Positions 35,991-45,084 are shown, counted from the stretch's first letter. The stretch is DNA of 64,000 nt from Hydrogenovibrio kuenenii DSM 12350 (GCF_000526715.1 NZ_JAGP01000001.1:682001-746000), one strand, 5' to 3'. Numbers and translations: made by a program. Notes: generated by a model from the sequence alone, not told the origin.

Positions 35991-37796
35991 ATGTGCGGTA
36001 TTTGTGGCGAAATCTACTGGAATGGACAGCTTTCTTCAGAAAAAGCCTTAACCCCCATGCTAAAGGCATTGGAAAAAAGAGGGCCTGATGATGGTGGAAG
36101 CTGGATACAGAATCACGTAGGTCTTGGCCATCGCCGCTTGTCTATTATCGATTTAAGTGATGCCGGTCATCAGCCAATGTTGGATGAAGAGTTGTCACTT
36201 GTCTTTAACGGTTGTATCTATAACTATCAAACGCTCAGAGAAACTTTGATTGAGCTAGGGCATGAGTTCCGCTCTCACTCTGACACAGAGGTCATTTTAA
36301 AAGCTTATCGTCAATGGGGCATGGAGTGCGTTAAGCATTTTGAGGGCATGTTTGCCTTTGCTATTTGGGATGATGATCATCAGCAGTTGTTGATTGCACG
36401 TGACAGATTCGGTATTAAGCCTTTGTACTATGCACCTGTTGAAGGTGGGGTAAAGTTTGCGTCAAACACACAAGCCTTGTTGGCATCTGGCGGTATTGAT
36501 ACAGAAATTGATCCAGTTGGTTTGCATCATCAATTTACCCTGCACGGCGTGATTCCGGCGCCTTACACCATTTTGAAAGGTATTCGAAAGTTAGAGCCTG
36601 GTCATTGGATGATCGTTAATCCTGATGGTCAGATATTTAAGAAATCCTACTGGCATTTAATGGCAGAAAGACCTGCAGATTCAGAAAATCTTACCGAAGA
36701 AGCTTGGATAGATCGTATTCATGAGTCTTTAAAGCAAGCCGTTCACAAACGTTTAACCGCTGCAGATGTACCTGTTGGCGTGTTGCTTTCCGGTGGTTTA
36801 GATTCCAGTTTGATTGTTGCACTCTTGGCTGAAGCTGGAGTAGAGAATATTCGTACTTTTTCTATAGGGTTTGAAGATGTACCGGAAGAAAAAGGCAGTG
36901 AGTTTGAATATTCTGATCAAGTCGTTGAACGTTATCAAACACAACATAAAAAATATTTAATTTCTAATCAAGCGGTACTGCCAAGACTAACAGAGGCCGT
37001 CGATGCTATGGCGGAACCAATGTTTGGTCAAGATGCAGTCGCTTTTTATCTGCTGTCTGAGCAAGTTTCACAAGATGTCAAAGTTGTGATGTCTGGCCAA
37101 GGAGCTGATGAGGTGTTCGGTGGCTATTTTTGGTATCCACAAATGGCCGAAGCCTATGAAAATCTTGGGGCTGATGAACCGCCAGTGAATGCCTTTGCGC
37201 CTTTTTATTTTGACCGTTCTCATGAAGAGTGGCTGGAAATGATAGAAGATAAACACCATGTTTATGATGTTACTCGAGAGTGGGTAAATGATCGTTTGAC
37301 GGAGCCGGGTGCAACGACTTTCCTAGATCAAGTGTTGCGTTTGGACGCATCTAGTCTGATTGTGGATGACCCTGTTAAACGCGTAGATAATATGACAATG
37401 GCATGGGGGTTGGAAGCTAGAGTGCCTTTCTTGGATCATGCTTTGGTTGAGTTGGCGATGTCAGCTCCAGAATCTTTGAAGCGTAAAGATTTCAAATATG
37501 TATTGAAAAAGATTGCGCGCGGCATTGTTCCGGATAGTGTTATTGACCGTCCCAAAGGTTATTTTCCAATGCCTGCTTTGAAATATGTGCGTGATGATTT
37601 CTACCAATGGATGAAGTCTTTGCTTACGAGTGATGCTGCTAAAAAACGCGGTATTTTTAAAACTGACTATATTGAAAAGCTGTTAGCTGATCCTGAAAGT
37701 GAAAAAAGTTTTACCGCCATTAAAGGCAGTAAATTATGGCATGCAGCATTGTTAGAGCTTTGGTTGCAACGAAATGTTGACCCTTGGGTGAAGTGA
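35991..37796 (+). CDS. Asparagine-synthase-family amidotransferase, probably N-acetylglutaminylglutamine (NAGGN) type
   Basis: The 601-residue protein starts MCGICGE, so removal of Met leaves the catalytic Cys of a class II glutamine amidotransferase. KRGPDDGG, GHRRLSIIDLSDAGHQPM and NGCIYNYQ complete that domain. The synthase domain has the PP-loop LLSGGLDSSLIVALLAEAG and MSGQGADEVFGGY. Several stretches (NGCIYNY, DPVGLHHQFTLHGVIPAPYTILKGIRKLEPG) recall the amidotransferase that makes the osmolyte N-acetylglutaminylglutamine amide more than they recall AsnB. Its usual partners, an acetyltransferase-synthetase and an M42 peptidase, are not next to it, so a plain asparagine synthetase role remains possible. 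Confidence 0.75.
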   Translation: MCGICGEIYWNGQLSSEKALTPMLKALEKRGPDDGGSWIQNHVGLGHRRLSIIDLSDAGHQPMLDEELSLVFNGCIYNYQTLRETLIELGHEFRSHSDTEVILKAYRQWGMECVKHFEGMFAFAIWDDDHQQLLIARDRFGIKPLYYAPVEGGVKFASNTQALLASGGIDTEIDPVGLHHQFTLHGVIPAPYTILKGIRKLEPGHWMIVNPDGQIFKKSYWHLMAERPADSENLTEEAWIDRIHESLKQAVHKRLTAADVPVGVLLSGGLDSSLIVALLAEAGVENIRTFSIGFEDVPEEKGSEFEYSDQVVERYQTQHKKYLISNQAVLPRLTEAVDAMAEPMFGQDAVAFYLLSEQVSQDVKVVMSGQGADEVFGGYFWYPQMAEAYENLGADEPPVNAFAPFYFDRSHEEWLEMIEDKHHVYDVTREWVNDRLTEPGATTFLDQVLRLDASSLIVDDPVKRVDNMTMAWGLEARVPFLDHALVELAMSAPESLKRKDFKYVLKKIARGIVPDSVIDRPKGYFPMPALKYVRDDFYQWMKSLLTSDAAKKRGIFKTDYIEKLLADPESEKSFTAIKGSKLWHAALLELWLQRNVDPWVK

Positions 37797-37831
37797 TTCA
37801 CATCAGGGATTTTCTCTTGGCGCAAAAAGTT

Positions 37832-37840
37832 TGCTATAAT
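37832..37840 (+). promoter_or_regulatory. Extended -10 promoter element of grxD
   Basis: TGCTATAAT has the extended TG and a perfect TATAAT. A weak TTGGCG lies upstream with short spacing. It immediately abuts the candidate IscR palindrome. Confidence 0.6.
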
Positions 37841-37863
37841 AACTGACTAAATGAGTCGGGAAT
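37839..37863. promoter_or_regulatory. Candidate IscR type 1 site in the grxD promoter
   Basis: The core CTGACTAAATGAGTCGG (37843-37859) matches 16 of 17 positions of the E. coli type 1 core YYGACTRWWWYAGTCRR, as I remember that consensus. Flanking ATA and AAT also fit. It overlaps the last bases of the -10 element, a position expected for repression. Confidence 0.65.
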
Positions 37864-37923
37864 TAGACTAGAAGCAAGGTTCAAAACCAGTGTTTTAGTT
37901 TTAAACATTATTCAGGAGATAAA

Positions 37924-38277
37924 ATGGACAATCAGCAACAAGAAACCCTTGATCGAATTCATCAACAAGTAACGAGCAATCCGGTCGTTATCTATATGAA
38001 AGGTACGCCACAGATGCCATCTTGCGGATTTTCAAGTCGTACTGCACAAGCATTGGTGGAAACGGGTGAAAAGTTTGCTTTTGTAAATGTGTTGGCAGAC
38101 CCATATATTTTTGAGCATTTGCCTAAGTATCAAGATTGGCCGACTTTTCCTCAAGTATATATCGATGGAGAGCTTCAGGGGGGCTGTGATATTACGCTTG
38201 AGCTAGCAGAGTCAGGTGACTTGAAAAAGTTGATGCAAGCAGCTAATGAAAAACACACCAATTCAGACGCATCTTAA
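37924..38277 (+). CDS. grxD: GrxD, monothiol CGFS glutaredoxin
   Basis: This 117-residue monothiol glutaredoxin carries the active site CGFS (in MPSCGFSSRT) with the preceding MKGTPQMP and the later WPTFPQVYIDGELQGGCDI, all needed to bind a bridging 2Fe-2S cluster with glutathione. CGFS glutaredoxins carry clusters between the SUF or ISC scaffolds and targets and help sense iron. AGGAG precedes the ATG. A strong extended -10 and an IscR-like palindrome upstream tie it to Fe-S control. It is transcribed alone and ends in a perfect palindromic terminator. Confidence 0.96.
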   Translation: MDNQQQETLDRIHQQVTSNPVVIYMKGTPQMPSCGFSSRTAQALVETGEKFAFVNVLADPYIFEHLPKYQDWPTFPQVYIDGELQGGCDITLELAESGDLKKLMQAANEKHTNSDAS

Positions 38278-38293
38278 GTTTGTCTGAAGCTAT

Positions 38294-38322
38294 AAAAAAG
38301 CACCGAATTCGGTGCTTTTTTT
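38294..38322. terminator. Two-way Rho-independent terminator between grxD and rnt
   Basis: The perfect palindrome AAGCACCGAATTCGGTGCTT is flanked by A and T runs, so it can work for both converging genes. Confidence 0.93.
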
Positions 38323-38328
38323 ATGTCT

Positions 38329-38355
38329 AAAATCTGCCAGGCCGAGGTACCCCAG
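38329..38355 (+). repeat. Dispersed repeat copy between grxD and rnt
   Basis: AAAATCTGCCAGGC matches the consensus for 14 bases. It is followed by GAGGTACCCCAG, which resembles the opposite arm of the element. It sits just after the terminator and ends beside the rnt stop codon. Confidence 0.75.
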
Positions 38356-38357
38356 CG

Positions 38358-38987
38358 TTAATTGGCTGTTTCTTGCTGTGCTTTGGCTAGGGGCCATTGA
38401 TTGACGATTTTGCAAAATAATTCTGCAGTTTTTTCCGTATCATATTCTGCTGAATGTGCTTTGCTGTCTTCCCAGTCTATGCCTGCTTCAGTCACTGACT
38501 TTGCGAGCACTGTTTGACCATACACTAGCCCTGCAAGTGAAACAGTATCAAAAGTACTGAACTCGTGGAAGGGGGATTTAACTTTACATCTATCGGATGC
38601 AGCCTTCACAAAACTTAGGTCAAAGAATGCATTATGTCCAACAAGTATCGCTCGACTACAGTCCTGTTCTTTAAGTAATTGTCGAATCGGGCTGAAGCAT
38701 TTTTCTAGAGCGTCTTTTTCTGAAACGGCCATTCGAAATGGATGGGTAGGGTCTTCTACGCCAATAAACTTCAATGCACCTTGGTCAAGCTTGGAACCTT
38801 TAAACGGAAGTACATTTGCCTGAATCGTTTGATCCTTTTCAAGCACACCTTCCGCATTCATTTTTAAGGTGACGACGGCAATTTCGATTAATGCATTGGT
38901 TTGTGGATCGAAGCCAGCAGTTTCAACATCTACTACCACGGGCAAGAAGCCGCGGAATCTGTCTTTAATAAGTGTTACAGGTTTCAT
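38358..38987 (-). CDS. rnt: Rnt, ribonuclease T
   Basis: RNase T is a DEDDh 3'-5' exonuclease that trims the CCA end of tRNA and the 3' ends of small stable RNAs. The 209-residue protein has DRFRGFLPVVVDVETAGF with the first Asp-Glu pair, GHNAFFDLSF, FDTVSLAGL and HSAEYDTEKTAELF, matching E. coli RNase T over its length. The RNA-binding RFRGF near the N-terminus separates it from other DEDD exonucleases. argA lies 11 bases upstream on the same strand, so they are probably one transcript. Confidence 0.95.
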   Translation of the reverse strand: MKPVTLIKDRFRGFLPVVVDVETAGFDPQTNALIEIAVVTLKMNAEGVLEKDQTIQANVLPFKGSKLDQGALKFIGVEDPTHPFRMAVSEKDALEKCFSPIRQLLKEQDCSRAILVGHNAFFDLSFVKAASDRCKVKSPFHEFSTFDTVSLAGLVYGQTVLAKSVTEAGIDWEDSKAHSAEYDTEKTAELFCKIVNQWPLAKAQQETAN

Positions 38988-38998
38988 ATTTTTGATAT

Positions 38999-40297
38999 TT
39001 AGAGTGTCTTTATTAATACTTTGGATTGTCTTTGAAAGTTATAAAGTGATTGGCGTTTTTCAGGTAGTATTTCAAGACTTGAGCGCTCAAACCCTTGCTC
39101 TTGAAACCAATGGTCAGTGTGGGTAGTTAAGAGAAATAGTTGCTGAATGGTTTGTTGTTTTGCCATGACTTCAATGTGATTTAATATTTCTTGGCCTAGA
39201 TCATCGCCTTGATAACTTGGGTCAACAGCCAAGCAAGCTAGTTCTCCCTGGTGATTTTCCATTGGGTAAAGAGCTGCACAGCCAATAATTTGTTGGTCGA
39301 CTTCCGCAATGATAAAGTTATCAATTTCCAGTTCAAGCACTTCTCTTGATCGCTTGACCAGTATGCCTTCTTCTTCCATTGGTTCAATCAACTTTAGTAT
39401 GCCCGCAACATCGTCAACTGTTGCAGGGCGTAACTGGTGGTAACGATCTGCATAAATCAAGGTACCCATTCCATCTCTACTGAAGAGTTCAAAAAGCATG
39501 GCACTAGGCTCTTGTTGAGAGATGATGTGTATGCGTTTTACAGAGCTGGCAGCATCTAATGAAAGCTTGAGAAGGGTATGGAGTTCCTGTTGATTATCAT
39601 CTTTTTGAATTAGGTCAAGATGATGTTGGGCATCCAATAAACTCATTGCTTTAGGCAATGCTTTGAAACTGTCTATGTCCGAATAGATGATAAGCTTATC
39701 TGCATGAATAGCTTGAGACACTGCAAAGGCTTGATCTAAAGTGTTAAGATTGAAGACTTCGCCTGTTAAGGAGTATGCAAGAGGTGTCAGTAAACAAACT
39801 TGGTTACTTTGTAGGCTTGCATGAATGGCTTCGCTATTTATTTTTCTGAGCGAGCCAGTATGTTGAAAGTCGACACCATTGATCACGCCTTTTGGTTTGG
39901 CGATAACCCAATTCCCTGATACTAGAGATAAAGGGGAATGTTGCTCAGCACATGCCTGACTAAAAGCAGCTTCAAGTTGAGAACGTACCCATCCGATTGT
40001 TTTTTGAATGGTTACTATATGTTCCGGCAAGGTAATTCTGCAATGCTGTGAGGTTTCCCATGAGAATTTTTGTTCAATTAAAGCATCGTTAATTTGTACG
40101 CTTGCACCAAGTGTGAGTACTACTTTGATGCCTAGGTTATTCAGTAAAACGATGTCTTTTGCAAATTGTAGCAATGTTCCGGGATGTTGAAGCATTTCCC
40201 CAGGCAGATAAATAACCAGCGTTTTGCCTCTGTGAGCGGCAATGTAAGGCGAAGATTGGCGTAGGTTATTAATAAAATCTAATTCAGATTGCTGCAT
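38999..40297 (-). CDS. argA: ArgA, N-acetylglutamate synthase
   Basis: ArgA makes N-acetylglutamate from glutamate and acetyl-CoA, starting arginine synthesis. The 432-residue protein has an N-terminal amino-acid-kinase-like domain (about 1-285) that in this family binds arginine for feedback control. A C-terminal GNAT domain follows, with the acetyl-CoA loop LAVDPSYQGDDLGQEIL and LFLLTTHTDHWFQEQGFE. The N-terminus FINNLRQSSPYIAAHRGKTLVIYLPGE matches classical ArgA. ArgJ at 29 kb can supply the same product by recycling, so ArgA is likely the primer enzyme. Confidence 0.96.
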   Translation of the reverse strand: MQQSELDFINNLRQSSPYIAAHRGKTLVIYLPGEMLQHPGTLLQFAKDIVLLNNLGIKVVLTLGASVQINDALIEQKFSWETSQHCRITLPEHIVTIQKTIGWVRSQLEAAFSQACAEQHSPLSLVSGNWVIAKPKGVINGVDFQHTGSLRKINSEAIHASLQSNQVCLLTPLAYSLTGEVFNLNTLDQAFAVSQAIHADKLIIYSDIDSFKALPKAMSLLDAQHHLDLIQKDDNQQELHTLLKLSLDAASSVKRIHIISQQEPSAMLFELFSRDGMGTLIYADRYHQLRPATVDDVAGILKLIEPMEEEGILVKRSREVLELEIDNFIIAEVDQQIIGCAALYPMENHQGELACLAVDPSYQGDDLGQEILNHIEVMAKQQTIQQLFLLTTHTDHWFQEQGFERSSLEILPEKRQSLYNFQRQSKVLIKTL

Positions 40298-40433
40298 AGT
40301 TGTGAGAGAATACTTAGTTATTTGAATTAGTATAACAGGCTGCCGTAAAAAACAAAGAAAATGCGTTTAAAAAGCATTTTGAACGGCAAAGATTTTAACG
40401 CACTTAAGCCTGCATCACAGGAGATAATTAACT

Positions 40434-42287
40434 ATGCCAGCATATCGTTCGAAAACGAGTACCCATGGAAGAAATATGGCTGGAGCACGCGCACTATGGC
40501 GTGCGACAGGTATGCAAACGGAAGACTTTGGTAAACCGATTATTGCAATCGCAAACTCTTTTACTCAGTTTGTGCCAGGGCATGTGCATTTGAAAGATAT
40601 GGGTCAGTTGGTTGCACGCGTTATTGAAGGTGCAGGCGGTGTTGCCAAAGAATTTAATACCATTGCTGTAGACGATGGTATTGCAATGGGTCATGACGGT
40701 ATGTTGTATTCATTGCCATCCAGAGATTTGATTGCTGACTCTGTCGAATATATGTGTAATGCACATTGCGCAGACGCTTTAGTCTGTATTTCAAACTGCG
40801 ACAAAATCACACCAGGCATGATGATGGCTGCTATGCGTCTCAATATTCCAACCATTTTTGTCACTGGTGGGCCAATGGAGTCTGGAAAAACTGTATTGGG
40901 AGGAGAGGGGATCAAGCTCGATTTGGTTGATGCCATGGTAATGGCTGCCGATAGCCATTGTTCTGATTCAGATGTTGATGAAGTCGAACGTTCTGCCTGC
41001 CCAACCTGTGGTTCATGTTCTGGTATGTTTACCGCAAACTCTATGAACTGTTTGGCGGAAGCATTAGGTATTGCTTTGCCAGGTAATGGTACTACTTTGG
41101 CAACACATGCAGATAGAAAGCATTTGTTCGAAGAAGCTGGGCGTAGAATTGTTGAGCTTGCGAAACAATATTATGAGCAAGATGACGCGAGTGTTTTGCC
41201 AAGATCTATTGCTACTCGAGAAGCATTTGAAAATGCAATGGCATTAGATGTCGCAATGGGTGGATCAACGAATACTGTTTTACATTTACTTGCCATTGCT
41301 CGTGAAGCTGAAGTGGATTTCACTATGGCAGATATGGATCATATTTCACGTAAAGTCCCTTGTTTGGTGAAGGTAGCACCTAATTCAAAAGTCTTCCATA
41401 TGGAAGATGTTCATCGCGCTGGCGGTATTATGCGTATTTTAGGTGAGCTCGAACGTGGTGGGCTTATCAATACCGATGTGAATACTGTTCACGCTTCTAG
41501 CATGGGGGCGGCTTTAGAATTGTGGGATATTACCCGTACCGAAGACGAAGCAGTTAAAACCTTTTATCGTGCGGCACCGGGTAATGTCAGAACAACTCAA
41601 GCTTTTAGTCAGGATAAACGTTGGAAAACCGTTGATGATGACGAGGAAAAAGGTTGTGTTAGAAGCCTGGAGCATGCCTATACTCAAGAAGGTGGGTTAG
41701 CTGTGCTTTACGGCAATATTGCATTGGATGGCTGTATTGTAAAAACAGCTGGCGTGGATGAGGAAATCTTTAAGTTTTCAGGCCCAGCTAAAATTTTCGA
41801 GAGTCAAGAAGATGCTGTAGCAGGCATCTTGGATGATACAGTAAAAGCTGGAGATGTTGTTGTTATCCGTTACGAAGGTCCAAGAGGTGGGCCAGGTATG
41901 CAAGAAATGCTCTACCCAACCAGTTATCTAAAGTCTAAAGGGTTGGGTAAAAGTTGTGCCCTACTAACAGATGGACGTTTTTCTGGCGGAACTTCTGGTT
42001 TGTCCATTGGACACTGTTCTCCGGAAGCTGCTGAAGGTGGAAATATAGGTTTGATTGAAGAAGGTGATTTGATTGAAATTGATATTCCTAACCGCAGTAT
42101 TCAAGTTAAGTTAACTGATGAAGAGCTTGCTGAAAGACGTCAAGCAATGGTTTCAAAGGGGAAGCTTGCATGGAAGCCTGTTAAGGAGCGTCCAAGAAAA
42201 GTAAGCCCTGCCTTAAGAGCTTATGCTGCCATGACGACAAGTGCTGCATTTGGTGCGGTAAGAAACGTTGAACAAATTGAAAAATAA
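40434..42287 (+). CDS. ilvD: IlvD, dihydroxy-acid dehydratase
   Basis: IlvD dehydrates dihydroxy-acids in valine, leucine and isoleucine synthesis and needs an oxygen-sensitive Fe-S cluster. The 617-residue product, one longer than E. coli IlvD, has [17 protein letters not shown], the cluster and metal residues in [15 protein letters not shown] and [30 protein letters not shown] and the C-terminal [15 protein letters not shown]. It links with leuA at 52 kb in the same pathway and is a likely client of the SUF system here. AGGAG precedes the ATG. Confidence 0.98.
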   Translation: MPAYRSKTSTHGRNMAGARALWRATGMQTEDFGKPIIAIANSFTQFVPGHVHLKDMGQLVARVIEGAGGVAKEFNTIAVDDGIAMGHDGMLYSLPSRDLIADSVEYMCNAHCADALVCISNCDKITPGMMMAAMRLNIPTIFVTGGPMESGKTVLGGEGIKLDLVDAMVMAADSHCSDSDVDEVERSACPTCGSCSGMFTANSMNCLAEALGIALPGNGTTLATHADRKHLFEEAGRRIVELAKQYYEQDDASVLPRSIATREAFENAMALDVAMGGSTNTVLHLLAIAREAEVDFTMADMDHISRKVPCLVKVAPNSKVFHMEDVHRAGGIMRILGELERGGLINTDVNTVHASSMGAALELWDITRTEDEAVKTFYRAAPGNVRTTQAFSQDKRWKTVDDDEEKGCVRSLEHAYTQEGGLAVLYGNIALDGCIVKTAGVDEEIFKFSGPAKIFESQEDAVAGILDDTVKAGDVVVIRYEGPRGGPGMQEMLYPTSYLKSKGLGKSCALLTDGRFSGGTSGLSIGHCSPEAAEGGNIGLIEEGDLIEIDIPNRSIQVKLTDEELAERRQAMVSKGKLAWKPVKERPRKVSPALRAYAAMTTSAAFGAVRNVEQIEK

Positions 42288-42364
42288 GTTGATAAAGAGA
42301 AGCCAAAGAGGGTTTAACTTGTCAGATTTTTGCTTTTTAACCAATTATTATTTGGGAGTAAAGA

Positions 42365-42769
42365 ATGTTTGCAGATAGATTAACGGTTGAACAAAGACAG
42401 GCAGTTTTTGACTTAGCTGTTATGTTGGCTAATGCCGACATGGATGTCTCAGAAGAAGAATTAGGTTACTTGAGAACTTTCAGTGAAGCTTTTGATATTG
42501 AGTTTGATTTGGATAAGTCAGACGTAAATTTAGAAGATGCCTTACGTACGTTCGATACAAAGAAATCTAAAATTATATTGCTTCAAGAGCTAATTAAACT
42601 TTCCTACAAAGATGGGCATTTTGGAGAAGAAGAGCAAGACAAGGTGTTTATGATTGCTCAAAAAATTGGTATGAATGACTCTGACTTGTTTCTAAAGATT
42701 GAAAAGTGGGTTAGACAAGGTGCTGACTGGCTGTTTGAAGGAGAGCAAATGCTAGAGGATGGGTATTAA
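42365..42769 (+). CDS. TerB-like protein
   Basis: The 134-residue acidic, all-helical protein fits the TerB/COG3793-like fold: LAVMLANADMDVSEEELGYLRTFSEAF and a second related helix pair IKLSYKDGHFGEEEQDKVFMIAQKIG. Each half has the acidic D/E-rich loop that in TerB-type proteins binds metal. The function of stand-alone members is unknown; tellurite resistance should not be assumed because no other ter gene is nearby. GGAGTAAAG precedes the ATG. It sits alone between ilvD and the sox operon. Confidence 0.7.
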   Translation: MFADRLTVEQRQAVFDLAVMLANADMDVSEEELGYLRTFSEAFDIEFDLDKSDVNLEDALRTFDTKKSKIILLQELIKLSYKDGHFGEEEQDKVFMIAQKIGMNDSDLFLKIEKWVRQGADWLFEGEQMLEDGY

Positions 42770-42799
42770 TTTAATCTCTAGTATTCAACTACTTGATTT

Positions 42800-42827
42800 A
42801 AAAGGTCTCATATGAGACCTTTTTTTG
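42800..42827 (+). terminator. Rho-independent terminator after the TerB-like gene
   Basis: The perfect palindrome AGGTCTCATATGAGACCT is flanked by A residues and a T run. Confidence 0.92.
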
Positions 42828-42854
42828 GCTTAAATTTTTATAATATTTAGGCAA

Positions 42855-42882
42855 TAAAAAACCCAGCAGAGCTGGGTTTTTT
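42855..42882. terminator. Terminator serving soxA (minus strand)
   Basis: AACCCAGC-AGA-GCTGGGTT has A and T runs on both sides, so it can end the converging sox transcript as well as act as a second terminator for the upstream gene. Confidence 0.9.
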
Positions 42883-42903
42883 ATTTGTTATCACGTAGTA
42901 ATT

Positions 42904-43734
42904 TTACTCGCGGTAACTTGGACCATTAATTTCTAGTCCATTATCCATATAAGCTTCAAAGAACTCTAGATTTCTGTAAGTTTCACTTTGAGCCTTAAAT
43001 GGTTTTAAACGCATGTTTTTATTACAACCACCATAACGACGGTGTAATGTTCCAAGGTTTTGCCATTTAGCACGGAAAACAGGGAATCCAGTTGTATGTC
43101 CTAGGTTAGGAGACAAAAGGTTAGCACGAGCTTTGCGGCCGGCGTTGTATGTGTGACACTTCGCACAAGACAAGTTTAGCTGACCATGTGGCGTAATAAA
43201 GAACTTTTCACCACTTAAGAAAGCTTTTTTAGCACCTTCTGAGTTAATTTCAACATGGATCTTTTGACCTGCTGCTTGGTTTGCATAGAAAGCAGAAAGT
43301 TGAGCGATTTTGCCTTTCTTCCACTTGAATGCTTTTAATCCAGCATCTGTACGACATTTGTTGATCTGTCCTTCAAGTGTCTGTACTTGTTGTGTTTTCT
43401 CATCAAAGCGAGGAAACATAACGCGTACTTTTGTCACATCAGAACCGAAACATTTGTCATAAACGGCTTTATCTTTGTTGTATAACGCTTCACCTGCATC
43501 AAGAGCATCAAGGTATGGAGGAAACTCCATAGCAGCTTTAAATTGCTCCATCTTGTCAGCAGAATAGTTATATGCACCGTTTTTATATGCTGCAAAAGGT
43601 ATATTCGGGTTTTTTGCTTTGTAATAGTTAAGTAAGTCTTGACGACTTTGTTCTGGATCAATGCTGGCAGCCATAGAAACTGTGGCTGTAGCTGTTGCAC
43701 CTAATGCTAAGGCGACTAGCAGTGTTTTCTTCAT
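42904..43734 (-). CDS. soxA: SoxA, c-type cytochrome of the SoxAX complex
   Basis: SoxAX attaches thiosulfate oxidatively to the SoxY cysteine in the periplasm. The 276-residue protein has a signal peptide (about 1-22, cleavage after SMA). It has one CxxCH haem site (LSCAKCHTY) and the family's active-site cysteine in RRYGGCNKNMRLKPF, which ligates the haem. The N-terminal haem motif of dihaem SoxA proteins is absent. Two other cysteines (DKCFG and NKCRT) stand in that domain and may form a disulfide. It is the last gene of soxXYZA and is followed by a terminator. Confidence 0.97.
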   Translation of the reverse strand: MKKTLLVALALGATATATVSMAASIDPEQSRQDLLNYYKAKNPNIPFAAYKNGAYNYSADKMEQFKAAMEFPPYLDALDAGEALYNKDKAVYDKCFGSDVTKVRVMFPRFDEKTQQVQTLEGQINKCRTDAGLKAFKWKKGKIAQLSAFYANQAAGQKIHVEINSEGAKKAFLSGEKFFITPHGQLNLSCAKCHTYNAGRKARANLLSPNLGHTTGFPVFRAKWQNLGTLHRRYGGCNKNMRLKPFKAQSETYRNLEFFEAYMDNGLEINGPSYRE

Positions 43735-43823
43735 CCCATTCCTCCGTCCGAGAACTCTTTATTTATAAAGTATTATTATAGAGAATTTTGGTGCTTATCT
43801 TATGATAAGCACCAGATATCAGA

Positions 43824-44135
43824 TTATCTCAAAGTGATTGAATCTGTACCTTTGTCACCGATGTTAGAAGCAACGTTTAGAGTTACTTTATCACCTTTGT
43901 TTGCTTTAACTTTAACACCAACATATGGGTTAGCAGAAACAGCACCGCCCCATTGAGCATCAATAGCTTTTGTACCGTTAACTAAAACTTCAACAACGTT
44001 GATGTAGTTAGCTGGATATGGCTTACCAGTTTTTTTGTTCATACGAGCGCCAGATTCCATTGGGTGCTTGATAAGAGCCTTAACTTCTGCAAGACCACCT
44101 TTTGCTTTTCCGCGCATTCTGATTTTAATTGACAT
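43824..44135 (-). CDS. soxZ: SoxZ, thiosulfate carrier partner
   Basis: SoxZ is the immunoglobulin-fold partner of SoxY in the periplasmic substrate carrier SoxYZ. The 103-residue product has the family markers IKHPMESGARMNKKTGKPYPANYINVVEVLVNG and WGGAVSANPYVGVKVKANKGDKVTL. It has no signal peptide of its own, as usual, because it is exported together with SoxY by the Tat system. It lies between soxY and soxA. Confidence 0.97.
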   Translation of the reverse strand: MSIKIRMRGKAKGGLAEVKALIKHPMESGARMNKKTGKPYPANYINVVEVLVNGTKAIDAQWGGAVSANPYVGVKVKANKGDKVTLNVASNIGDKGTDSITLR

Positions 44136-44190
44136 ATTATTTCCTTTAAATTTGCAGTTAGACTAAATAAAGTTTACTTAGAAGGATGGA

Positions 44191-44658
44191 TTAACCACCA
44201 CATCCACCGATAGTAACTTTAACTTCTTGTTCTGCTTTATATAGTTTGCCACCAGCTTTAACGATTGCTACAACGTTTTGAGTTTCACCCATTTTGATAC
44301 GCGTAGAAACATAACCTTCTGCTGCACTTGCAAATGTGTATTCACAAACTAAAGGCGTAGGGTTTTTTGCTGCAATAATAGAAATAGATTCAACACCTTT
44401 CATTTTTGAAGCGTCAATTGTAATAGGTGTTACTGCACCGTTTTCAGCGATAGCAGGTGCTTTAAGACTGATGTCACCAGAAGTAGTAGCTGTAGCAGTA
44501 CCGTACATGCCGTTAAGAGCTTCGTCTACTTTTTTAGCTGCGAAAGCTTTTTTGTTCCAGTCAGCTAAAACAGTTGAAGGTGTCAAAAGACCAGCGTTAA
44601 CTGCAACTGCAGCAGCACCAGTAGCTAGAGTACCTTTAAGGAAAGATCTACGTTTCAT
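44191..44658 (-). CDS. soxY: SoxY, thiosulfate carrier with C-terminal cysteine arm
   Basis: SoxY carries sulfur intermediates bound to its swinging-arm cysteine. The 155-residue protein has a twin-arginine signal (MKRRSFLKGTLATGAAAVAVNAG), a middle Ig-like domain and the diagnostic C-terminal motif GGCGG right before the stop, with the carrier cysteine. It is followed by soxZ with about 55 bases between. All residues needed for function are present. Confidence 0.98.
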   Translation of the reverse strand: MKRRSFLKGTLATGAAAVAVNAGLLTPSTVLADWNKKAFAAKKVDEALNGMYGTATATTSGDISLKAPAIAENGAVTPITIDASKMKGVESISIIAAKNPTPLVCEYTFASAAEGYVSTRIKMGETQNVVAIVKAGGKLYKAEQEVKVTIGGCGG

Positions 44659-44694
44659 AAGGTTTTAAACTCCCGTTTAAGGTTTAGTTAATAA

Positions 44695-45069
44695 TTACAG
44701 TGTATAGATGAAATCAACGATTTCATGTATTTGTTTATCTGTAAGGATTCCGTTTTGTCCGAACGGAGGCATCATGCTGTTTGGAATCTGTGTATTGGCT
44801 TTACCCCAAACCTTGTCAAAAAGTTTTTGTTTATCTGGAAAACGCAACTTCATGGCAATTAATGCAGGGCCAATATTCCCAGCTAGTTTCCCGCCTTGAA
44901 TAGCATGGCATGCAAGACAGTTACCTTTTGATCTACTGAAAGCTAGCTTTTTACCGGCTTCGACACTTGTCATTGCTTTATCACCAGCTTGCGCTGATAA
45001 CGGAGCAACAGCAAATGCAGTAGTGATTGCGGCAGCAGTCAGTAAGTGCTTCATCTTAGTTTTCAACAT
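44695..45069 (-). CDS. soxX: SoxX, c-type cytochrome of the SoxAX complex
   Basis: SoxX is the monohaem partner of SoxA. The start at 45069 is preceded by a perfect AGGAGG, and gives 124 residues beginning MLKTKMKHLLTAAAITTAFAVAPLSAQA, a clear signal peptide. A longer frame to 45162 lacks support. The haem motif is NCLACHAIQGG, and the distal methionine is probably in NSMMPPFG. IVDFIYTL ends the protein. It leads soxXYZA. No soxB, soxCD or soxV is present in this window, so the cell must encode soxB elsewhere to oxidise thiosulfate. Confidence 0.96.
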   Translation of the reverse strand: MLKTKMKHLLTAAAITTAFAVAPLSAQAGDKAMTSVEAGKKLAFSRSKGNCLACHAIQGGKLAGNIGPALIAMKLRFPDKQKLFDKVWGKANTQIPNSMMPPFGQNGILTDKQIHEIVDFIYTL

Positions 45070-45084
45070 TCTTATCCTCCTGAA

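Noticed and set aside
42301-42335. A faint match to the dispersed repeat after ilvD (TTGTCAGATTTTTG)
   Set aside because: Only about ten bases match one arm; too short to count as a copy.
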